A stretch of DNA of 8,774 nt from Rhodoferax sp. (GTDB lineage Bacteria; Pseudomonadota; Gammaproteobacteria; Burkholderiales; Burkholderiaceae_C): assembly GCA_026785765.1 (NCBI GenBank), contig JAJAZK010000408.1:1-8774 (forward strand), given 5' to 3'. Below, piece after piece: positions 1 to 6,800 of this stretch (positions within the stretch are counted from its first letter, which is position 1; each line of letters opens with the position of its first letter). A model generated the notes under the pieces. The model made no database searches. It saw only the letters and a program-made list of their open reading frames with translations, and had not been told where the DNA came from. The translations under genes and the position numbers were made by a program.

Positions 1-608
1 GTCTTGAGCTCCGACAGCACACGGCCAAACTCGGTTACCTCGCGCATGGAAGCCATCGCCTCTTCATAGGGCAGGACTGAAAGACGATCACGCACGAAGT
101 CATCGACGTACTCGCGCACGGGAGCCTTGACCTTGTAAACATAGACCGCGATTTCACCCATGGGGTTGAGCCGCTGGCATACGTTCAAAAACGCCGCCTT
201 GGGGTCCACAGTGTGGTGTAAAACCTCCTGGCAGTAGATGAAGTCGAACTTGCCCAATTTGGAGAGATCGCCGAGCAGGTCACCCTGCTCAATCGAAACC
301 CGGGGATACGCTGCGAGATTTTCGCGCGCAACTTCGGCGGCAGTTAAATCGACTCCGACGACCTCTGATAACTCCGGCGCAAATTTGTGCAGCAAAGCGG
401 TGACCCGGCCATTGCCACAACCAGCATCAAGAATGCGCCCGGCCGACGACAGATGTAGGCGGAAATTCTCTCCGGATGCGAAGCCATTGCGCGTCAATAT
501 CCAGTTGTAGATATCAGACCCTTCACGGAGAGTTTCATCAAAGGCAAGCTTTCTATTCTGTTGCCACTTGTCCTGAAAACTGACGAACGTCTGACTCGCG
601 TCACTCAT
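1..608 (-). CDS. Class I SAM-dependent methyltransferase, C-terminus cut by window edge
   Basis: The frame is open from an ATG at 608 to the window edge (202 complete codons, no stop), so the C-terminus is missing. Seen: a Rossmann-fold methyltransferase core with motif I ILDAGCGNGRV (residues 59-69, the SAM-binding glycine loop), the acidic residue ending strand 2 in VVGVDLT (83-89, Asp87), a GD pair near 109, and a motif IV/post-I region FDFIYCQEVLHHTVDP (121-136). This pattern belongs to the Methyltransf_11/UbiE-like group. A ribosome site AGAGG (618-622) lies 9 bases before the ATG and supports this start. Position downstream of sugar-nucleotide genes suggests an O- or N-methyltransferase acting on a sugar or glycan, but the substrate cannot be read from the sequence. 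Codon use is less GC-rich than in the genes upstream, hinting at a different origin. The fold call is secure; the role is inference. Confidence 0.88.
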   Translation of the reverse strand, partial: MSDASQTFVSFQDKWQQNRKLAFDETLREGSDIYNWILTRNGFASGENFRLHLSSAGRILDAGCGNGRVTALLHKFAPELSEVVGVDLTAAEVARENLAAYPRVSIEQGDLLGDLSKLGKFDFIYCQEVLHHTVDPKAAFLNVCQRLNPMGEIAVYVYKVKAPVREYVDDFVRDRLSVLPYEEAMASMREVTEFGRVLSELK

Positions 609-1065
609 GTGTTCCAACCTCTGTCAAGTCTGATTTCTCCGCGGCCAGCAGGTGCTCTGCAGCCAACCGCTGGAACCGTTCAAGCTGGAGGTTGACCGAA
701 CTCCGCTTTCCATGGTTTTTCTTCATCCACACACGAGACAATTCGCCGAGCTTCGCAAGTTTACCCGGCGCGAACATCAATTGCGCCACTTGTTCTGCAG
801 TGCTTTGCAGCGTTGCCGGTGATTGAACTGACAGAGGTCGTAGGCGCCACCGCAAGCGATGTCCAGGAGCGAGACCGCACAAGATGCACACCGTGCAATC
901 GCGCGGCTTCTCGAACGAGCTGCCTATTCACTGCTGAAAAGCAACTGCGAAACCGAATACCAGCAGGGCCATCTGGAACAATGGATACACCATGGCCGAG
1001 AAGACCCGCAGATGCTGCCCCGCGTCTCGACGCGCCGACGCCGCGTATGCTGCTGGCGGTCGAAG
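609..1065 (-). other. 457-base stretch without an intact gene; possible decayed gene remnant
   Basis: This gap lies between the amidotransferase stop and the methyltransferase start in an otherwise tightly packed run. No frame is convincingly coding throughout. Minus-strand fragments that look coding sit in different frames: a hydrophobic stretch MVYPLFQMALLVFGFAVAF in the amidotransferase frame, ended by TGA; SLLDIACGGAYDL, resembling a methyltransferase motif I, in the methyltransferase frame, ended by TGA; and a charged amphipathic tail of about 68 residues back in the amidotransferase frame. That tail ends in a TGA (601-603) overlapping the methyltransferase start by 8 bases. A third frame has an ATG in a 4-base ATGA overlap with the amidotransferase stop (reading 1069-761, 102 codons), but its product is mostly Arg/Ser/Ala/Gly and reads like noise. 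The best guess is a gene broken by frameshifts or deletion; sequencing error or plain spacer are alternatives. Confidence 0.3.
618..622 (-). promoter_or_regulatory. Ribosome binding site of the methyltransferase
   Basis: AGAGG on the minus strand lies 9 bases before the ATG at 608. It supports that start and lies inside the charged tail frame whose stop overlaps the methyltransferase start. Confidence 0.5.
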
Positions 1066-2943
1066 TCATAAATACACTTCGCACCATTCTTCGAGATTCA
1101 GCAGAGACCAAATCAGTAAGCGGCGGTTCTGTCGGCCTTCCAGATGCTCGTCAACAAGGCCACGCACTGCAGCGGGGTCCATGAACTCATGGATACGCGC
1201 GGTGCCGTGGTACAGCTTTCGTTTTACGTAGTCGATGCTTTCGCCCTTGAACCAGCTCCCGTCGGGCCCTGAAAAACCCTGTTTTTCGCGTTCAGTAATT
1301 TGGGGGGGAAGGTGCCGCTGCATTGCCTTGCGCAGAATCAACTTGCCGTCCCTGGTCTTCTCAAAGTACTTGGCGGTCTTGGATCCGGTTTCGTTTTCAT
1401 TCAGGCGCACCACTTCGCCAAGATTGCCCAGCTTCATGCGTGCCGGCAGCTTCATGGCAAAGTCGACAAGGTCATTGTCGAGGAATGGAACACGTGTTTC
1501 CAACGAGTGCGCCATGCTCAGCTTGTCTTCCACCACCAGCAGCCCATGCAGAAAAGTCTTGGCTTCGAAATACAGCGAGTGGTTGATGTAGTCTTCGGGC
1601 CGCGTGAAGGTCGACGGGTGGTGTGCAAAAACATCTCTGAAGATGTCCCTGGTACTGATCCTCTCCACCTGCGGCCAGATCGGCGCCAACACCTTCGGCA
1701 TATCGCCCGTGGGAATCAGCCGTTGCCAAAAACTGTAGTACTTGTCGATGTAGTGGTTGAAGTCGTCATTTACTACCGCACGGTAATAGCGCCACGGATA
1801 GCCGCCAAACAACTCGTCCCCGCCCGTGCCAGATAGCACGACCTTGACGAACTTGCTGGCGAGTTGAGCCGCATAAAAGTTGGGGTAACTTTGCCCGACG
1901 CGCGGTTCCTCCAGATGCCACACCAGGCGCGGCATGACGCGCTCCATGTCACCCGCCTTGAGCACCATTTCGTAGTGCTCCGTCTTGAACACGTACGACA
2001 TGTACTCCGCCGTTGCACGCTCGTCGTATCCCAGCTCGACGCCGGAAGCAGAGTTCAGGTCAAAGCCGCAGGTAAACGATTTGATATAGGGCAGCTGCTT
2101 CGCGGCGATTGCAGTGACCGAGCCGCTGTCCATACCGCCGCTGAGGTAAGCACCAATGTCCACATCGCTCACCAGCTGGCGTGACACGGCCTGCACAAAA
2201 AGACGATCCAGTTCCTCCACGCAGTCTGCTTCATCGGGCATACCCGCAGGCTCGGTAAAGGCATAGTCCCAATAGCGCTCGACTGCGATCTGCACTTGCC
2301 CCGCTGCTGCCGTTACCCGGGCAAAACAGCCAGCAGGCATGAGCTTGACCCCGTCAAACAGGGTCTGATCGGTAAAAAAGTTCTGGAAGGTCAGGTATTC
2401 CAGTAAGCCTGCGCGGTTCATTTGTGCAGACACCAGCCCACTGGCCAGCAGGGCCTTCACTTCCGAGCCGAAACTGAACGCGCCATTGCCAACTGCGTAA
2501 TACAGCGGCTTGATGCCGTAACGGTCACGCGCCAGCCACAACGTCCGCTCACGCTTGTCCCAAATGGCAAATGCAAACATCCCGTTAAAGCGGTTTAGCG
2601 CCTTGGTGCCCCATTCGGCAAACGCCTTGAGAACCACTTCGGAGTCTGTCCTGGACCTGAACCGGTGCCCCTTGGCCTTCAGCTCGACGCGCAACTCGTT
2701 GAAGTTGTAGACCTCGCCGTTATACGAAATGACGTAGCGTCCGTCGTCCGTCGCCATCGGTTGGTGGCCGGCGGGCGACAAGTCGATGATGGCGAGCCGA
2801 CGGTGACCCAATGCAAAGTCCCCGTCCACAAAACTCCCCTCTCCATCCGGCCCCCGATGCGCGATGGCATCGGTCATCCGCTTCAGGGCAACCGTTGAGG
2901 CTGGACGCCCATCACCGTGCAGTACACCTGCGATTCCACACAT
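1066..2943 (-). CDS. asnB: Asparagine-synthase-family glutamine amidotransferase; possible sugar uronamide synthase
   Basis: A 625-residue protein with both domains of the glutamine-hydrolysing asparagine synthase family. The N-terminal class II glutaminase starts MCG, with Cys2 as the nucleophile once Met1 is removed. It has HRGPDGEG (29-36), GHRRLAIIDLS (46-56), YNGEVYN (74-80) and SRTDSEV (97-103). The C-terminal ATP-pyrophosphatase domain has the PPi loop SGGMDS (268-273), SGTGGDELFGGY (371-382), ETRVPFLD (482-489) and the KQGFSGP segment (554-560). All expected catalytic motifs look intact. Known chemistry: glutamine-derived ammonia is added to an adenylated carboxylate. Household asparagine synthesis is possible. 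However, the gene starts 6 bases after a nucleotide-sugar epimerase and follows diacetamido-uronic acid genes. Amidation of a uronic acid to a uronamide, as proposed for WbpS-type proteins of O-antigen loci, is therefore the favoured inference. A segment rich in Lys/Glu/Asn at about 505-533 looks longer than in compact family members. The start is fixed by the MCG motif. Confidence 0.93.
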   Translation of the reverse strand: MCGIAGVLHGDGRPASTVALKRMTDAIAHRGPDGEGSFVDGDFALGHRRLAIIDLSPAGHQPMATDDGRYVISYNGEVYNFNELRVELKAKGHRFRSRTDSEVVLKAFAEWGTKALNRFNGMFAFAIWDKRERTLWLARDRYGIKPLYYAVGNGAFSFGSEVKALLASGLVSAQMNRAGLLEYLTFQNFFTDQTLFDGVKLMPAGCFARVTAAAGQVQIAVERYWDYAFTEPAGMPDEADCVEELDRLFVQAVSRQLVSDVDIGAYLSGGMDSGSVTAIAAKQLPYIKSFTCGFDLNSASGVELGYDERATAEYMSYVFKTEHYEMVLKAGDMERVMPRLVWHLEEPRVGQSYPNFYAAQLASKFVKVVLSGTGGDELFGGYPWRYYRAVVNDDFNHYIDKYYSFWQRLIPTGDMPKVLAPIWPQVERISTRDIFRDVFAHHPSTFTRPEDYINHSLYFEAKTFLHGLLVVEDKLSMAHSLETRVPFLDNDLVDFAMKLPARMKLGNLGEVVRLNENETGSKTAKYFEKTRDGKLILRKAMQRHLPPQITEREKQGFSGPDGSWFKGESIDYVKRKLYHGTARIHEFMDPAAVRGLVDEHLEGRQNRRLLIWSLLNLEEWCEVYL

Positions 2944-2949
2944 CGCCTT

Positions 2950-3945
2950 TCAGTTCCTCGCCTTGGCACGCCGTGCGTCAACTTCAGCGATATGCGCGGC
3001 ACGCCAATCAATCAGGTTCTGCAGACCTTGATCAAGCTTGATCTGGGCGTCGAATCCAAGCTCATCCTTCGCCCGCTTTGCGCTTCCTATGCGGTTGCGC
3101 ACGAGCGTAGCCTGGCTGCGCGGCGCGTAGCTGATACCCTTGGTGGAGCCGGTCAGCACTACGATTTTTTCGGCCAGCTGTTTCAAAGACGTGCGGATAC
3201 CTGTGCCTACGTTATAGAAGCGATCCTGTGTGCTTGCCTTCATGGCGCAGACGTTGGCCAGAGCGCAGTCTTCCACCGCGACAAAGTCAAAGGCCTCGCT
3301 GCCGTCGCCCAGAATGGTCGGCCCTTCGCCGCGGTCTATCGCATCCAGCATTTTCATGATGACTGCGATGTAGGCACCCTGGTAGTCGGCGCGCGGACCG
3401 TACACGTTCATGTAGCGCAAACCGACAAAGTTCAGTCCGTACCGGTAGTGAAAGGCGCGCAGCATAGCCTCGCCGCAAATCTTGGTCGCACCATAGAAAT
3501 TCTTGTTGTTGAAGGGATGGTCTTCGGTCATCGGCTCCTCGACCGCATCGCCGTAAACCGACGCCGATGAAGAGTAGACGAGGCGCGCAACCTTCTTCTT
3601 CACACAAGCCTCCATCACGTTGAAGGTCCCTCCGACGTTGACATCGAAAGCTGAACGGGGGTACTCGTGGCACTGCAGCAGCCACAGTGCGGCCAGATGG
3701 AACACACCGTCCGCACCGTCCAGCGCAGCCTCAAGAATGTCGGTTTGAAGAATGTCGCCGCCTACGTCGTAAACCTTGACCCGTGGATCGAGAAGGGATT
3801 TGGCAAGGTTCTCGTGACGGCCACGAACGAAGTTGTCGTACACCACAACCTGGCCCACATCCTCCTTGAGCAGCGCCTCCACGGTGTGCGAACCGATCAA
3901 GCCGGCGCCACCAATCACCACGAGTTTCTTTCCACGAACGTCCAT
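2950..3945 (-). CDS. NAD-dependent epimerase/dehydratase (extended SDR) acting on a nucleotide sugar
   Basis: A 331-residue extended SDR, the usual length for UDP-sugar epimerases. Seen: the dinucleotide loop GGAGLIG (12-18), YDNF (36-39) with the Asp that usually binds the adenosine ribose of NAD, GDIL (63-66), HLAA (83-86), the catalytic serine region YSSSASVYG (124-132) and the Tyr151-x-x-x-Lys155 pair in NFYGATK. LRYMNVYGPR (177-186) and the GDGSEAFDFVAVEDCA segment are typical of the GalE/WbpP/RmlB superfamily. No separate dehydratase signature (Asp-Glu before the Tyr motif) is evident, so an epimerase is more likely than a 4,6-dehydratase. Ring position and substrate cannot be assigned. 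The stop of wlbC lies 17 bases upstream and the amidotransferase starts 6 bases downstream. A TAGGA ribosome site 8 bases before the ATG supports the start. Plausible role: C4 or C5 epimerisation of the diacetamido-uronic acid made by the genes upstream. Confidence 0.9.
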   Translation of the reverse strand: MDVRGKKLVVIGGAGLIGSHTVEALLKEDVGQVVVYDNFVRGRHENLAKSLLDPRVKVYDVGGDILQTDILEAALDGADGVFHLAALWLLQCHEYPRSAFDVNVGGTFNVMEACVKKKVARLVYSSSASVYGDAVEEPMTEDHPFNNKNFYGATKICGEAMLRAFHYRYGLNFVGLRYMNVYGPRADYQGAYIAVIMKMLDAIDRGEGPTILGDGSEAFDFVAVEDCALANVCAMKASTQDRFYNVGTGIRTSLKQLAEKIVVLTGSTKGISYAPRSQATLVRNRIGSAKRAKDELGFDAQIKLDQGLQNLIDWRAAHIAEVDARRAKARN

Positions 3946-3953
3946 TTGCCAAT

Positions 3954-3958
3954 TCCTA
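3954..3958 (-). promoter_or_regulatory. Ribosome binding site of the epimerase gene
   Basis: TAGGA on the minus strand lies 8 bases before the ATG at 3945 and just after the wlbC stop codon (3963-3965). It fixes the start at MDVRGKK. Confidence 0.6.
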
Positions 3959-3962
3959 CCAA

Positions 3963-5102
3963 TCAGTTTTCCAGTTTCAAAGCCGCAACCACACGGGCCA
4001 TCTGCTCGCCCGTCAGATCAGCACTCATAGGCAGGCTCATCACGCGTTCGGCGGCCCAGTGGCTGTTCGGTGTTTCGGCGGCTGAGTCATCGTCCCGGTA
4101 CACCGGCTGGCGATTCAACGAAAGCGGGTAGTGCACAGCCGTGGGAATTCCCTGTGCCAGCATCGCCTTTTGCACCGCTTCGCGGTGCTCGACAAAAACC
4201 GTGTACTGCGCCCACACACAATCCCGTTCCGGGCGCACGGCCAGCAGTCCGAGCCTGGCACCGCTGCGCGTGAGCTGCTCCCTGTACTGGTCTCCCAGCA
4301 TGAGGCGGCGCCCGATTTCCCAATCGAAACGCTCGAGTTTGGCCAGCACGATGGCGCATTGGATGGTGTCCATGCGTCCCCCCACACCAATACGGGTATG
4401 GTAGTAGCGTCGCTCCTGCCCGTGCACACGGATTTCGCGCATTGCCTTGGCCAACATATCGTCGTTGGTGAACACGGCCCCGCCATCTCCGTAGCAGCCC
4501 AAGGGCTTGCTGGGGAAAAAACTCGTGCAGCCAATGGTAGACAGGTTGCAACTCTTGCCACCGATATAGCTGGCGCCAAAACTCTGCGCCGCGTCCTCAA
4601 TGACTGGAATATTGCCGTGTCTTGCGGCGATTGCATTGATCGCGTTCATGTCCGCCACCTGACCATACAGCGAGACGGGCATGATGGCCTTGGTGCGCGC
4701 AGTGATCTTGGCCTCCAACTGTGTGGCGTCCATCAGGCAGGTGTCGCGCTCGATGTCGACGTACACCGGCTTGGCACCCGCCAGCACGATCATTTCTGCG
4801 GTGGCAGCGAAGGTAAACGGCGAGGTAATCACCTCGTCGCCTGGCCCGATTCCCAACGCCATCAGCGAAATCAGCAGGGCTTCTGTCCCTGACGCGCAAC
4901 TGATGCAGTGCCTGGCGCCGGTATAAACGGCAAGCTTGTGCTCCATCTCCGCCACTTCCGGCCCCATGATGTATTGGCCATGCTCCAGCACGCGCCGTAT
5001 GCGCCCATCAATCTGCGTCTGCAGCGCACTGTATTGCGCCTTTAAATCGATAAACTCGATCTTCGGCAGAGTTACCGGGGATTTGTTCAGTACTGCGCTC
5101 AT
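3963..5102 (-). CDS. wlbC: DegT/DnrJ/EryC1-family PLP aminotransferase (WlbC/WbpE-like, 3-keto-uronate)
   Basis: A 379-residue fold-type I aminotransferase of the sugar-aminotransferase family. Seen: IEFIDLKAQY near the start (15-24), SGTEAL (71-76) for PLP phosphate contact, EDAAQSFGA (169-177) with the Asp that pairs with the PLP ring nitrogen, and SFFPSKPLGCYGDGGA (194-209) with Lys199 as the Schiff-base lysine. From memory, several stretches match P. aeruginosa WbpE closely. Known reaction: glutamate-dependent amination of UDP-2-acetamido-2-deoxy-3-oxo-glucuronate to the 3-amino sugar, releasing 2-oxoglutarate, which in some systems re-oxidises the NADH held by the partner dehydrogenase. 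The frame stays open 39 codons further upstream to 5219. That extension is rejected because it would overlap wlbB, has low-quality sequence, and a good ribosome site sits just before the ATG at 5102. The gene follows wlbB by 10 bases and is surely co-transcribed. Confidence 0.95.
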   Translation of the reverse strand: MSAVLNKSPVTLPKIEFIDLKAQYSALQTQIDGRIRRVLEHGQYIMGPEVAEMEHKLAVYTGARHCISCASGTEALLISLMALGIGPGDEVITSPFTFAATAEMIVLAGAKPVYVDIERDTCLMDATQLEAKITARTKAIMPVSLYGQVADMNAINAIAARHGNIPVIEDAAQSFGASYIGGKSCNLSTIGCTSFFPSKPLGCYGDGGAVFTNDDMLAKAMREIRVHGQERRYYHTRIGVGGRMDTIQCAIVLAKLERFDWEIGRRLMLGDQYREQLTRSGARLGLLAVRPERDCVWAQYTVFVEHREAVQKAMLAQGIPTAVHYPLSLNRQPVYRDDDSAAETPNSHWAAERVMSLPMSADLTGEQMARVVAALKLEN

Positions 5103-5108
5103 GCCTGG

Positions 5109-5113
5109 TCCTT
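5109..5113 (-). promoter_or_regulatory. Ribosome binding site that decides the aminotransferase start
   Basis: AAGGA on the minus strand overlaps the wlbB stop codon (TGA, 5113-5115) and sits 6 bases before the ATG at 5102. It argues for that ATG over the upstream in-frame start at 5219 and suggests translational coupling with wlbB. Confidence 0.65.
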
Positions 5114-5691
5114 CAATTCGCCAAAACACATACACCATCAACAAGTTGGTAACGTTCACCGGTGTTTGGGCATATGGCAATGGCGTCGCCGCGCAGGGGC
5201 AAGGGCAGGCGCCCTCCAAACCGACTCATCCAGCCAATCTGCCGGGCCGGGACCCCGACGACCAAAGCGAATGCGGGGACGTCCCTGGTCACTACCGAGC
5301 CAGCCCCGACAAACGCGTACTCGCCAACCGTGCTACCGCACACGATCGTGCAGTTGGCGCCAAGTGTTGCACCGCGTCGAACCAGGGTCTTACGGTACTC
5401 GTCCTTGCGAACCACGGCCGAACGCGGGTTGTAAACGTTCGTAAACACCATACTCGGCCCGCAAAACACATCGTCCTCGAGGGTCACAGCGTCATACACC
5501 GAGACGTTGTTCTGGATCTTGACGTTGTCGCCAATCACTACGTCATTGCCAACATACACACCCTGCCCCAATGAGCAGTGGTCGCCAATCCGTGCCTTGG
5601 CGCTGACATGCACCCAGTGCCATACCCGGGTCCCGTTGCCGATGTGCGCACCGTCGTCCACGATCGCCGTGGGGTGAATCAGCGGGTTCAT
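5113..5691 (-). CDS. wlbB: UDP-2-acetamido-3-amino-uronate N-acetyltransferase (WlbB/WbpD-like, left-handed beta helix)
   Basis: A 192-residue hexapeptide-repeat acyltransferase. Repeats of the form [I/V/L]-G-x-x-x-x run from about residue 17 to 150, as in HIGNGTRV, RIGDHCSLGQGVYVG, VVIGDNVKIQNNVSVY, TLGANCTIVCGSTVGEYAFVG and VVGVPARQIGW (144-154). They form the left-handed beta helix that binds acetyl-CoA. CGPSMVFTNVYNPRS (77-91) and the C-terminal CPNTGERY (174-181) match, from memory, P. aeruginosa WbpD, whose length is nearly the same. Known reaction: acetylation of the C3 amine of UDP-2-acetamido-3-amino-2,3-dideoxy-glucuronate, giving the 2,3-diacetamido sugar. The start ATG at 5691, two bases after the wlbA stop, gives MNPLIHPTAIVDDGA, which aligns with the WbpD start. 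A TTG at 5697 overlapping the wlbA stop would add only two residues and is a possible alternative. The enzyme acts in the cytoplasm after WlbC, although its gene comes before it. Confidence 0.95.
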   Translation of the reverse strand: MNPLIHPTAIVDDGAHIGNGTRVWHWVHVSAKARIGDHCSLGQGVYVGNDVVIGDNVKIQNNVSVYDAVTLEDDVFCGPSMVFTNVYNPRSAVVRKDEYRKTLVRRGATLGANCTIVCGSTVGEYAFVGAGSVVTRDVPAFALVVGVPARQIGWMSRFGGRLPLPLRGDAIAICPNTGERYQLVDGVCVLAN

Positions 5692-5693
5692 GG

Positions 5694-6755
5694 TCAATAG
5701 TCCAGCGGAAGTGCCACACGCTTGCCATCACGTGCAGACAAATACATGGCAATCAGCACCTCCAGCGACTTCAGGCCCTCGCGCCCGTCGGTTTCCGGCA
5801 AAGCCTCGCCACGCAACACCTGGATGACATTGTCGTAATACAGCGGATGGCCAAAACCGTAGACCGAGGTCGTCGCGTAGCTCGCCGTTTGCACCTTTTC
5901 ATCATCGGCATGGGCTTGCGCAAATTCCCAGTGCTGGATTTGATTTACGGCTACGCCACCAATGCGAACCGTCCCGTTCTCACCCAGTATCGTGATACTG
6001 CCTTCCAGGTTCTTCGGGTATGTCAGCATGGTGACGTTCATCGAGCCCAAGGCGCCAGAGCGCCACTTGACACTGATAACGCCAGTGTCTTCAACCTCGA
6101 TGTTGCGCGCCAGCGTAGCGGTGTAAGCCTGAATGCTCTCTATCGGTCCAACAATCCAGTCCAGCAAGTCCACATAGTGGCTCGCCTGGTTCATGAAGGC
6201 ACCACCGTCAAACTCCCAGGTACCGCGCCAAAGCGCACTGTCATAGTACTCTTGGGGTCGAGTCCAGAACACGTTGATGTTCACCATATAGATACGACCA
6301 AACCGGCCTTGCGTCACGGCGCGCTTGAGCAGCTGCAAGGTATCGTTACGGCGGTTCTGCTTGACCACAAAAAGCCGCACCGCAGCCTCGTCACAGGCCT
6401 TTACCATCCGCAACCCATCATGCCAGCGGGTTGCCATCGGCTTCTCGGTCATCACATGACGCCCGGTTGCGGCAATCTCCACTGTTTGCTCCGCATGCAG
6501 GCCGCTTGGCGTGGTCAATATGATGACATCGGCATTGGTATCCGCCAGCAAACTGGTGAGGTTGGCGTAAGCTGCGGCCCCTGTCTGCGCAGCGGCTGCG
6601 CTCAATGCAGCCGGGTCTACATCACACACACCCACCAGTTCGGCGCGGTCTGCATGCCTGTCCAAGGCGCTGAAGTGATTCTTGGCGATCCGGCCACAAC
6701 CCACAAGGGCAAAGCGGATCTTTCGATTCTGGATGGGAGCAGGGTAGTGGCGCAT
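5694..6755 (-). CDS. wlbA: Gfo/Idh/MocA-family UDP-N-acetylglucosaminuronate 3-dehydrogenase (WlbA/WbpB-like)
   Basis: A 353-residue NAD(P)-dependent oxidoreductase of the Gfo/Idh/MocA family, close to the ~350 residues of Bordetella WlbA. Seen: the Rossmann loop ALVGCGRIAKNH (16-27), VGVCDVD (41-47) ending strand 2, the family EKP motif (104-106, Lys105 catalytic) and GGAFMNQASHYVDLLDW (184-200), whose His193 sits where these enzymes hold a catalytic histidine. Known reaction: oxidation of the C3 hydroxyl of UDP-GlcNAc-uronic acid to the 3-keto form, usually coupled to the aminotransferase encoded here as wlbC. Followed by wlbB and wlbC, it gives the Bordetella wlbABC order. The ATG at 6755 is preferred because KIRFALVGCGR then lies near the N-terminus, as in relatives. 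A TTG at 6773 would add six residues, and neither start has a well-placed ribosome site. It is probably the first gene of the operon, 46 bases after an inverted repeat. NAD versus NADP use is not certain from the sequence. Confidence 0.93.
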   Translation of the reverse strand: MRHYPAPIQNRKIRFALVGCGRIAKNHFSALDRHADRAELVGVCDVDPAALSAAAAQTGAAAYANLTSLLADTNADVIILTTPSGLHAEQTVEIAATGRHVMTEKPMATRWHDGLRMVKACDEAAVRLFVVKQNRRNDTLQLLKRAVTQGRFGRIYMVNINVFWTRPQEYYDSALWRGTWEFDGGAFMNQASHYVDLLDWIVGPIESIQAYTATLARNIEVEDTGVISVKWRSGALGSMNVTMLTYPKNLEGSITILGENGTVRIGGVAVNQIQHWEFAQAHADDEKVQTASYATTSVYGFGHPLYYDNVIQVLRGEALPETDGREGLKSLEVLIAMYLSARDGKRVALPLDY

Positions 6756-6800
6756 GTTCGATGTGCAGGGCAAGCGTGGATTGTCTCACTGCCTCCAGCG

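Noticed and set aside
601..891. 96-codon minus-strand open frame as an intact small gene
   Set aside because: The first ~28 residues read like noise and the only plausible part is the C-terminal tail. I treat it as part of the possible remnant rather than a real gene.
1302..1308. Run of seven G on the plus strand (C run in asnB) as a possible phase-variation tract
   Set aside because: It encodes a normal LPPQ stretch before the conserved KQGF motif and is short for a slippage switch; no other sign of phase variation was seen.
2917..3570. Plus-strand open frame of 217 codons opposite the epimerase and the asnB start
   Set aside because: It is antisense to clearly conserved SDR motifs, and its composition is typical of a mirror frame.
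4131..4892. Plus-strand open frame of 253 codons opposite wlbC
   Set aside because: It is fully antisense to a gene with intact PLP-binding motifs; the product is unrecognisable and no start context was seen.
5103..5219. Upstream 39-codon extension of the aminotransferase
   Set aside because: It would overlap the acetyltransferase by over 100 bases, has no family similarity, and an AAGGA ribosome site marks the ATG at 5102 instead.
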